A DNA stretch of 64,000 bases from NCBI GenBank assembly GCA_918807975.1, contig OU964920.1:4910501-4974500 (forward strand). The letters run 5' to 3'. This DNA comes from Aplidium turbinatum. Its lineage: Eukaryota > Chordata > Ascidiacea > Aplousobranchia > Polyclinidae. The notes beneath the pieces are model-generated. The model saw only the letters and a program-made list of their open reading frames with translations, had not been told where the DNA came from and ran no database searches. A program made the position numbers and the translations under genes. Shown piece after piece: positions 11,601 through 19,700 of the stretch (position 1 is its first letter; each line of letters starts with the position of its first letter).

Positions 11601-12127
11601 CAGAATATATGCATTTTGCTAAGTTCTAAGCATTCATAAGGAATGTAGGCAATTTGCACTTATGCAAAACTCAATCTATTAGCAAAACTTATTACAATAG
11701 ACAGCATGCGGGAATGGTTCAGCAGAATATATGCATTTTGCTAAGTTCTTAGCATTCATAAGGAATGTAGGCAATTTGCACTTATGCAAAACTCAATCTA
11801 TTAGCAAAACTTATGCATATAGGCTACATGAGTAGCTCAACCTATGGGCACCAAGGACAAAACCATCATTACTTACCTTTGATTTGGTCTTTTTCCTTGA
11901 CTACATGATTTGGGTGTTCTTCCTCCATGCACACAAGCATACTGTATTGTACGATACTTCAACTGTTCATTCCAGGTTTTTGTGGATGTAAGTGCTAGAC
12001 GTCGTTTTGCGCGTTCAATTGTTATGGAATTTCTCACATAAACATTGACAAAGTTTTCTTTTTCCCATTGCTTAATAGCCGAAGAAAGTGTCTCAAAACT
12101 GTAATATAATGCTCCCTTCGTAATCAT
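5659..12127 (-). CDS. MULE transposase, eight exons, 944 aa, with SWIM and PHD zinc fingers
   Basis: Exons in coding order: 11877-12127, 11034-11148, 10239-10467, 7614-8981, 7177-7347, 6501-6671, 6194-6346, 5659-6035. All introns are GT..AG, the phases agree at every junction, and the sum is 945 codons with the stop. Residues 1-122 contain a FAR1/ZSWIM3-like domain (YACVHGG near the end of exon 1, then HNHDFNE at the end of exon 2). The DDE core is in exon 4: Asp about 236 in LLIDATYKLND, Asp about 299 in VVMADKD, and Glu in NRTNNRLESINGKLK. A SWIM finger follows (CPCGF...LLPCRH). Exons 5 and 6 are tandem duplicates of a Ser/Thr-rich linker. Exon 7 has a basic AT-hook-like KRGRPKGAGLTVIGLPRKRQ. 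Exon 8 ends in a PHD finger (CISCYLD...CDSCLDWHHLRCLG...WFCRKC). The protein should bind the element ends and cut and rejoin DNA in the nucleus. No stop or frameshift was seen, so it may be active. The start ATG at 12127 lies about 180 bp from the right inverted end. Confidence 0.85.
6455..7356 (-). repeat. 676-bp tandem duplication covering exons 5 and 6 of the transposase
   Basis: The block around exon 6 (6501-6671) and the block around exon 5 (7177-7347) align at an offset of 676 bp. They share the same 171-bp exon, splice sites and downstream intron sequence (for example AACTAATCAGAAA). Each exon starts and ends in phase 1, so adding or losing one keeps the frame. The two exon copies differ at about 14 bases, so the duplication predates the most recent transposition. 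Confidence 0.85.
9753..9826 (-). repeat. tRNA-like SINE head in the transposase intron 3
   Basis: The minus strand shows an A-box-like TGGTTTAGACTGC and a B-box-like GTGGGTTCAATCTCAC spaced as in a tRNA. The acceptor stem does not pair well, so it looks like a tRNA-derived SINE or tRNA relic, not a working tRNA. It sits in the 1257-bp intron between transposase exons 3 and 4. Confidence 0.45.
11170..11560. repeat. Inverted minisatellite in transposase intron 1
   Basis: Units of about 22-26 bp built on GAATTACCCATAAGT run in one direction from 11190 to about 11420. They then recur as the reverse complement (CTTACGGGTAATTCGACG, ATATGGGTAAATTGACA) to about 11560. The array could fold into a long imperfect hairpin in DNA or in the unspliced transcript. 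Confidence 0.75.
11569..11812. repeat. 122-bp direct tandem duplication
   Basis: ATTACAATAGACAGCATGC at 11569 starts a 122-bp unit repeated from 11691 with only a few differences (for example GCAGGAATGG versus GCGGGAATGG). It lies in intron 1 of the transposase next to the inverted minisatellite. Confidence 0.85.
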
Positions 12128-12302
12128 GATGACGATGGATTCATTGACGTGTAGTTTCGATCAGCAAAATCAGCAACTACCGCGGTTCACTCTACGATCA
12201 AGTGTGCAGCACAAGCCAATACGCATGCGCGCGAAATTACGTATGAGCGTCGTCGGATGAAACGCCTGAGCGCATTAAGGTCTTGCTCGAGTAAACAACG
12301 TC

Positions 12303-12374
12303 TTGCTTGAGTGGTGCTTGTAAGAATAGCTTCAGAGGCTAGTTTTACAATATGTTGTAAGAATAGCCACTTCG
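12303..12374. repeat. Right terminal inverted repeat of the MULE
   Basis: Read on the minus strand it begins CGAAGTGGCTATTCTTACAA and matches 1984-2055, except that the outermost five bases differ. GCGCTCATACGT further inside (about 12240) also has a counterpart in the left arm (GCGCTCATGCGT at about 2073), so weak similarity extends beyond the core inverted repeat. Confidence 0.8.
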
Positions 12375-13554
12375 TATTGTGAATATAGCCTCAATGGCAG
12401 TACAACAACGTCTACTACAACAACAACGTCTCTATTATCAACAACAAAGCTAGTAAACCAGAGTGGCTTTGGCCCAATTTTACTATTATTTTTTATGTTT
12501 TCTGTTATATTCTGATTTCCTAGTGACCTAGGGTTTATTTTATATGATTATATTGCAGACAGAGCTCTTGTGTTATCATAACCCAAAAAGAATTCTCAAA
12601 TTATTACAATTTAATGTGTTTTTTTTTTAAATAAAACATGGGCCGAAGTCACCCGTGGTTGGGGTGACTTTGGCCCATGTCTGCTTTTGCCTTCCCATCC
12701 TACCCAAATTTAATTTTAAACAAGTTGTAACAAAGTCAGGACGGGTGGCTTTGACCCTAACACGTGTTTAATTAAAAGGCAATACACAGCATGTCACAAT
12801 ACACTGACAATTAGGCATACAGATACATTTATTTTTCTCATGGATTTTCAGGTAGGGTGAGTACGTGTTTTTAAAGTTATGAAATTATGAATGAATTACT
12901 ATGTAGCCTAATCTGATTATGATTTGATTAGCAGCATGTATAATATATTGTAATGTATATATATACAATATTGTACACATGGATTGGATAGGTATACACT
13001 GATTATTGTTGTTGAGTTCATCATACTTCGTCTAAGCTTATACAACATCAGTGGTAAAGTTGTTGAAAATGTAAAGCACCATTTTTATACACTATTATAC
13101 AATTTGGCATTTATCTGAGATGTAAAGATTTGTGGAAACAAAAAAAGTATATATATACATCTAGGGGTGTTCAATTTCGATGTTCGATTTGATTCGATTT
13201 CGATTAAGGTGATTTTCGAAATTCGTTTTTCGTATCGGACATATTCGAAATTATAGCCGCCCTTTCGGCTGAACGCGGTTGAAAGTAACGCAAATGGCGC
13301 GAAATCTGTCTTGTCGCATTTTGCAAGCGAAAAAAGACTTCGACGCATGCGCATCGTCGATCACGTGATCATCACATGCTTTCGCGGGTCCAACGGCCAG
13401 TCCCGCACCAGGGATACCAGGTTGGCATTTTTAATGCCAAATTTCTCTCAAGAATGAAGATAGCTAGGTTGTGCAATAGCAGAAAGTGTAGGCTGAGCTT
13501 TGTCGCAGTTTTATCCATTTTTTACCAAATCCATAGGCGCCTAAGCCGTGAGGG

Positions 13555-13721
13555 CAGGGCCGTAGCCAGACCGCAGAGCAGGGGGGGGCAACTTTTTTTA
13601 AAGGGGGCCAAAAAAATTTAAATGGGCAAAATCATTATAATTGTAGCTGTTGCTCGAGAATGTTGAGATTTTGTCAAGAGGGGGGCAAGGCCCCCCTGAC
13701 TCCCGGCTGGCTACGGGCCTG
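13555..13721. mobile_element. hAT-type MITE, 167 bp, nested in the hAT
   Basis: Ends CAGGGCCGTAGCCAG and CTGGCTACGGGCCTG form an inverted repeat. The flanks are CGTGAGGG and CGTGGGGG, an 8-bp duplication with one mismatch. Internal GGGGGC/GCCCCC blocks are also inverted. No coding capacity. Confidence 0.8.
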
Positions 13722-13903
13722 CGTGGGGGCCAGGCCCCCACGCATATTTCTGTGTGGGGACAACTTTTTATGCTGTATTGATACATAAAACAATAGATGA
13801 ACTAGCGATCGGCAGCAGGAAAACACTTTTTGAATGCAAATCGCAACAGCTTCGCGATAAATAATCTCTAGAACGAGTTGCGATGCTACAATCCAACACC
13901 AGA

Positions 13904-13979
13904 CAACAAAATCTGTCATTTTTACATTGATTTAATGTCTGCAGACGTTGAATCAATGTAAAAATGACTGATTTTGCTG
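13904..13979. repeat. Foldback repeat (approx. 75-bp palindrome), copy 1
   Basis: Symmetric about CTGCAG: arms of the type GTCATTTTTACATTGATT...AATCAATGTAAAAATGAC, extended outward by CAAAATC/GATTTTG. A decayed second copy follows at about 13987-14055. Related copies are at 42819, 43440, 44157, 48702 and 56255. Confidence 0.8.
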
Positions 13980-14154
13980 CCTGGGACATAGCAAAAATCT
14001 ACCATTTTGCGTCGATTCAATGTCATCAGATGTTGAATGCACCCAAAAACAACATAATTTGCTACGTAGACGGAGCGTGCATTTAGCTTTATGCGCTTGC
14101 AAACATACTCGATGTCGCTTTCGAGTCGAAACCTCTGCACTCTGCAGTGAAATG

Positions 14155-14323
14155 TCGCGGCAGTGAAAATGAACTTGAAGTGTTTGGGAACCCAGCGACC
14201 TTGGCTCCAGCGGAGCGATCGTTTTCAAAAGCTGGCCTAACCGTCACAAAGCTGAGATCCCGACTGACGGGTGACCATGTCGATCAGCTTTTCATAAACA
14301 CCAACATGGGCCTGGAGCTGTAG
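14155..14323 (+). pseudogene. hAT transposase C-terminal dimerisation domain fragment
   Basis: The frame reads TPATLAPAERSFSKAGLTVT then KLRSRLTGDHVDQLFINTN and a stop at 14321. This is the classic hATC pattern (SS/ER-x-FS-x-AG...R-x-RL...N). The rest of the transposase is missing from this 1.36-kb element, so this is a deletion derivative. Confidence 0.85.
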
Positions 14324-15732
14324 ACGTTATTTTGTGTTCTTTTTTCGCAAATTTTTATGATTTTTTTTCGCGTTTTCTAGCGAATTTTCATGTCGTTTCT
14401 TTCAATAAAATCACATTTTGCAGTGTGGTGAATAGTTGTGATATTCGAAATCGAAATTCGGAAATCGAAAATAAATTGAATTTCGAATATTCAAATAATC
14501 GAAACTGAACACCCCTATATACATCCCATCACAACATCCCAATAACCCATTTTAAATGGAAAAAAATAATTAGAAAATTATGTTTCCCATACTTTGGCAG
14601 AGAAGTTTGAGAATGTTTCTTCGTCAAAAGTTTGATATTTATTAACCTGCCTAACATAATATCCTAAAAAGTTTCCTATATTTGTTGTATTCATAGTACT
14701 GGTACCTGAAATTGAAAATACAGATTATTATCTTTCATTTGACACCAAAACTGAATATAAAAATGAACATGTTAACTAGAAAATTACATCATTTTAAATA
14801 ATTTTATAAATTTTGGGCCAAAGTCACCCTCAAGGGCCAAAGCCACCCGGTTTACGGTACATTTATAACCACTAAACATGAAAGAGTTTAGTGTGAATGT
14901 CTGTGGGTCGTAGCGACTGCATCGAGCTCAGATTCCAAAGGGCACCAGTTTGATACTGCCCAGTAATATTTTTTTTTTACAAGTTGATTGATAATAGTGC
15001 TTTTTTGCTGCTTCCTGTTGTAAGTAGGCTAATCAAGTTTAGTTGTTAGAATTTTTTTAATTTTGTTGCAGTTGGAGAATTTTTCTTGGTAAATTTTTCG
15101 TTTGACAAAAGGGGTTGACCACATTTGCTGAATGAATTTGCATGTGCTTTTTACTGTACATCTGTTTGCTCCCGGTCACTGAGTCAATTTTTTTTATGTT
15201 ATTTGCTAGCCAAGTTCACAAAAATGAATAATTTTATGCATTCTAATTTTACTGTCAATGAGTAAGTTTGGTGGTTGCAAAAATTAACAATATGATACTT
15301 ATTTCAAGAAAATAGTTTTATCACCTGTATTATTTAAGGATTTTAGTTTTGCCATTTTCTTAAATGCTGCTGCCTTGATACGTACCGGTATATTAAAGCA
15401 TGTGCAACTTTATGTTTCGCACTTGGCACTATGGTTGCGCAAAAAGATACGGTGCTTACGTAACAACACGCCTGAGTGCATTATTGAGGTCATCGTCTTG
15501 CTTGATATAACTGGGAAATATAGCCTCAGAGGTTATTTTCACAATATATGATAAATATAGCCTCTGCCTTATTAAATGCCAACGTATCAAATTGTATTAC
15601 TTCTTTTCATCATTGTTAAATAATAATGTTGCTGACAGTACTTGTTGTTTGATAATGGCTGGTTAATTAAATTTTGCATTTGGAGTTAGAATAAAGGCAA
15701 GGCAACAGTTTATGATGTAAAATTGTTATGTA

Positions 15733-16564
15733 CAGTAGAACTTGGATAACTCGTCTTTGGAAAACTCGTCAGTTTGCCCAAGTCGTCAATGATTGCCAGG
15801 TCCCGGCAGAAAGCCTATCTTTTGTACACAATCAAGTTCGGTTAAGTGGTCATCGCATAATTCGTCAATTCGATTATGTCGTCACTGTTTTTCTGCCCCT
15901 GGGACGTAAAATTCGTCTAAGTTGTCATTCACCCAAATGCTGACGTGGCATTTACAGACTCTTTCGAGAAGAAATTACTGCGTTAAGACGTGTGCACGCA
16001 CACACTTTATCGGGCCAGACGCACATGCATGGAGTATGTTGGTCTGGTCGATTGCGGTGTGCGCGCACGACGCACGTGCTCTGTTGCCGATAAGAGAAGC
16101 GCTATTCAGCACGTGCGTGGCTCAAGAGGAAGAAGAGCCTGTGCCACCTCCATCTACAAAAGAAGCTTTGCAGATGGTTGGAAAGCTCCAACACTATATA
16201 TTATGCCAAGAAGACAGTGGTGAATTCGCAAGCTCACTATCAAAAATGCATGACTACTTGGTTGACAAGACACTTGCAAGCAAAACGCAGTCAAAAATAT
16301 CTGTGTTCTTCAGTTAAGCTGTTAAGTGCGTTATTACTGTAGGCTACTGTAACCTGCTTTATTGTGTACCGTAATTAAATTCTTTTCTCGCTTTCCTCTT
16401 CGTCTCACTTTACCACTATCGCATTTAATTAGGTCACGGAGCACCATGAAATTAATGCGACGTGAAACAATGGCAAAATTTAGCTGTTTGCATTGGTCGT
16501 CAGTTCGCGTAAGTCGTCACTTTTTCTATTCCCCCTAGGGTGACGAGTTATCCAAGTTCTACTG
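15733..16564 (+). mobile_element. Tigger/pogo-type Tc1-mariner element, deleted, just upstream of MON2
   Basis: The ends CAGTAGAACTTGGATAACTC and their inverted copy ending AAGTTCTACTG are flanked by TA on both sides (15731-15732 and 16565-16566). The perfect inverted ends and TA duplication are standard for pogo/Tigger elements. The 832-bp length is too short for a whole transposase gene. Confidence 0.85.
16120..16317 (+). pseudogene. Tigger transposase C-terminal fragment
   Basis: The frame ends with an acidic EEEEPVPPPSTKEALQMVGK, a leucine-containing helix and SKTQSKISVFF before the stop. Acidic linker, helix and a final K-x-Q-x-x-I-x-x-FF is the usual C-terminus of pogo/Tigger/Jerky-type proteins. 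The DDE core and DNA-binding domain are absent. The upstream part of the same frame is not convincing protein. Confidence 0.6.
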
Positions 16565-16728
16565 TATATGGATTTTGCACTGTTTGTATTTTATTTTTAA
16601 CTCTATTGTATTTGTTTTCTGACATGTGGTTTTATGTCTTTTGTTTTACAGTTCAACAAGTTTATATAAAGAAATCCATTCCTTCCCTTCTGAAACTTGA
16701 ATTATACTCAGGTAATAACTTCTGAGTC
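16565..16728 (+). promoter_or_regulatory. MON2 5' flank with a splice-acceptor-like site
   Basis: TTTTGTTTTACAG ends at about 16650, 78 bp before the MON2 ATG, after a pyrimidine-rich run. It would serve as the acceptor of an intron in the 5' untranslated region or of spliced-leader trans-splicing, which tunicates and some other invertebrates use. Which of these applies cannot be decided from the sequence. Confidence 0.4.
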
Positions 16729-19700
16729 ATGGCAGTAGCCAGAGAAAAACGTTTGATTGAAGATTTACAATCAGACTTGCGGCAGCTTTCCAATGAAACG
16801 AAACGTAGGTATCCACCTGTGAAAGAAGCTGCAGAATCAGCTGTTATGAAAATTCGAACGATGTTACCATCGGGACATGCTCTCAATTCAGCAAAGGTTG
16901 TCTTTTTGTTGAGGGAATCTTGTGGTGATTTGATGCAGCCCTTCATCATGGGTTGTGACACTCGATGTGTACAAATAGTCCAGCTATGCATGACAGCAAT
17001 ACAAAGAATGGTTACCCATGGAATCGTTGACGAATCAACAGCAACAAATGTGGTGAACATTTTGCAACAAGTGTTTGAACAAAATGTAGATGAACTACAG
17101 TTGCGACTTTTGCAGACAGTCATTGTCTTGATTACTACAAAAGCAAGTGGCTTACATGGTCATTCTTTGGCTCGTGCAATAGTTTTGTGTTTTCGACTGC
17201 ATTTTACTAAAAATGAGGTTACCAACAACACAGCTGAAGCATCTGTTCGGCAAGCTGTAGCTCTTGTTTTTGATCGTGTCATTGAAGAGGATGCAGCTAA
17301 CAATGTCAGGGATTGGACTGGAGATGAATATGTCCCAAAATCTGGAAACAATAAGTTTTCCCCACCGCCTGATCTCACACCAGTTGTTGAAGATGCTTAC
17401 AATTTGTTTCAAGATCTTTGTCAGCTTGTCAATGCTGATTCCCCTCACTGGCTTACTGGAATTACAGAAATGACAAGAACTTTTGGCTTGGAATTGTTGG
17501 AAAGTGTTTTATTGGACTATGAAGAGATATTTAAAAAACATGCAGAATTTAAATTTCTTTTGAAAGACAGAGTTTGTGCCCTAGTCATTAGACTGTTTTC
17601 CCCAAATATTAAGCACCGACAAGGTGCTCCACCACCACCATCTGGTGTCTCTTTAACTCCAAGCAAGGAAAAACCATACTTTCCAATATCAATGCGATTA
17701 TTGCGTGTTGTATCTATCTTGCTGAAAAAGTATTATCACACTCTTGTTACCGAAAGTGAAATTTTTCTGTCACTGCTCATAAAATTTCTGGACACAGACA
17801 AGCCGAACTGGCAAAGAGCACTTGCTATTGAAGTCATCTGCCAACTCTGTGCCCAACCACGCTTGCTAAAGTCGTTTTGCATTGCTTATGATATGCAAGC
17901 ACACAGTACTAAAATATTTCATAACTTGGTATCATCATTGGGTATGTTTATACAGAATCTTTTTTTTCAAGCCCAAGCTAATGCTGGAACTGCAATTACC
18001 TTAAATTCTATGTTGGAAAGCACAACTGGTATGCACACTGGAATGCACAACTCACTACCTTCACAATACAACTTTGAGTATCATGGTGTAATAATACCAT
18101 TGGTGCCTTTATTATTAGATACTTCAAACTGCATTAAGTATATGTATCTTGAGATGCTTGATAAAAGTGACCCTCCACCCGTACCAGATGGGTACATTTT
18201 AACAATGGCATACAATTCCATGTTGGATCTGATTCGTGGTCTAACTGCTACTATTGACACTGACTTAGCCAAAGAAACAGAGAAGTCTGAAAGTCCTTTA
18301 CCTGTTGCCGATGTCAAGCCTGTACTGGTGGAAATGGTCAATTCTTCATGGTGTGGGATCTTGTCAATTCTTTCCTTGCTTTTGGATGCCAGCACAGATG
18401 AGTCTTGCACAGAAAACATCCTGAAATGTGTAGAGTCTTTTGCGGGTATATGTGGACAGTTGCAGCTGAATGCTGCACGCGATGCATTCATCATTGTGTT
18501 GTGCAAAGCATCTTTGCCATTGCACTATATGATACCTGTTCTTGTGTCATCGATGCCACGGCTTCCGCAAAAGATATATATGAATGATCATCAAGAAATG
18601 AGTGACTCAGAACAACAGCACGTTGTAGCAGTTGGTCAGTCATTGCCCAATACAAATTCTTCCCAACCATCTTCTGTAGGGTCAGTTGCTTTAACTGCCA
18701 AAAATATGCAGTGTATGAGGACAATTTTAAACCTTGCTCACTGCTACGGCGCTTACATCAACACAGCTTGGCAGTTGCTTCTTACAACACTGCAGCACTT
18801 AGTTTGGATTCTTGGCTTAAAACCTGCTGCAGGTGGACAATTCAAATCGAGCGTTCGTTCAAGTGGGGATAGTGGAAACTCTGGTGGAAGTACTGTTTTA
18901 ACTACCGCAGTATTAAGTGACCTTCCTGTACTATCCAATATGTTGACTCGTCTCTTTGAAGCTTCTCAAAACTTAGATGACGTTGCCTTGCATCACTTGA
19001 TAAATGCTCTTTGTTCTTTATCAGTTAAGGCAATGGATACCGCCTACAACACTAGCATCAAAGAACCAAGTTTATTTGCTGTGGCAAAGCTTTTGGAAAC
19101 AGGTCTAGTTAACATGGAACGGATTGAAATTCTTTGGAGACCTGTAACAGGACATTTGCTTGAAGTTTGTCAGCATCCAAATGCACTTTTGAGAGAATGG
19201 GGAGCTGAAGGTGTAACAGCTCTGGTAAAAGCTGCTTTGAAACATTATCATGGTGAAAAATTAATTGACAATTCCCGCCTTTTGCACATGTTTTTGATGC
19301 CATTGAAGGAAGTATGCACCAACGTGTTTTTGGATGTTCGCCAAAAGCAGTTGGATACAATATTGCAGATACTACACAGCTGTGGCGAGTCCTTGAATGC
19401 TGGGTGGCCTGATATACTGGAAATTGTTGGGTCTGCTACGAATGACTCTACAGAGACATTAGTGCGACTTGGTTTTCGCAGTGTTCAACTGGTGATATCG
19501 GATTACATGTTGTCATTGCCTGTTTCTTCTCTAAAATTGTGTATTGAAGTTGTTGCTTTGTACGCACAGCAAACTCAAGATTTTAACATCAGCTTAACTG
19601 CAATCGGGCTTCTTTGGAGTATGTCTGATTTCATGCACCAAAATCAAGATAAAATTAAACCTGAGTTGGTGAAGTTGAGTGAGAGTGCATATTTCAAGGA

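Larger units (their letters stand above)
1984..12374 (-). mobile_element. Apparently intact 10.4-kb Mutator-like transposon (MULE), copy 1
   Basis: The element is flanked by a perfect 9-bp target duplication TATTGTGAA (1975-1983 and 12375-12383), the length typical of Mutator-like elements. Its inverted ends are about 72 bp (1984-2055 and 12303-12374), share TGGCTATTCTTACAACATAT, and differ at roughly one position in nine. The transposase gene occupies 5659-12127 on the minus strand. The left arm (1984-5658) contains a 325-bp tandem repeat, a decayed second MULE transposase and a zinc-finger tail of LINE type. Copy 2 begins at 58576 and matches base for base wherever I compared it. The two copies differ in flanking sequence exactly at position 1984, which argues for transposition rather than segmental duplication. 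Confidence 0.9.
13162..14517 (+). mobile_element. hAT transposon, internally deleted, 1356 bp
   Basis: Ends TAGGGGTGTTCAATTTCGAT and its inverted counterpart ending GAACACCCCTA are flanked by a perfect 8-bp duplication TATACATC (13154-13161 and 14518-14525), the hAT signature. The subterminal regions are rich in TTCGAAATCGAAA-type words. A piece of transposase survives at 14155-14323. A smaller hAT-type MITE (13555-13721) and two foldback repeats lie inside. Confidence 0.85.
12452..14858. mobile_element. Non-autonomous element with GGGTGGCTTTGGCCC ends, interrupted by a hAT
   Basis: GTAAACCAGAGTGGCTTTGG near 12455 is inverted relative to AGGGCCAAAGCCACCCGG near 14840. Further copies of the word (GGGCCGAAGTCACCC and GGGTGACTTTGGCCC at 12641-12680, GGGTGGCTTTGACCC near 12745, GGGCCAAAGTCACCC at 14816) form subterminal inverted pairs. 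The hAT relic at 13162-14517 splits it. I could not settle the target duplication. Confidence 0.5.
12384..15580. mobile_element. Remains of an older MULE hosting several nested elements
   Basis: The piece at 12375-12392 completes the terminal hairpin begun at 1959. At 15440-15572 there is a right-end-like sequence (CGCCTGAGTGCATTATTGAGG, then ATAGCCTCAGAGGTTATTTT, then AAATATAGCC) that resembles the intact MULE's right arm. The words TTATTAATA (1942-1950) and TTATTAAAT (about 15569-15577) could be its eroded target duplication. The roughly 3.2 kb between is mainly younger nested repeats, with no transposase of its own visible. Boundaries are inferred. Confidence 0.45.

Noticed and set aside
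13598-14228. Overlapping minus-strand frames of 60-90 codons
   Set aside because: They arise within the hAT relic and its foldback repeats, opposite the recognisable hATC fragment, and resemble one another only because the repeats do.
16662-19360. Minus-strand frames within MON2
   Set aside because: They lie antisense to a long conserved coding frame and have no motif of their own.
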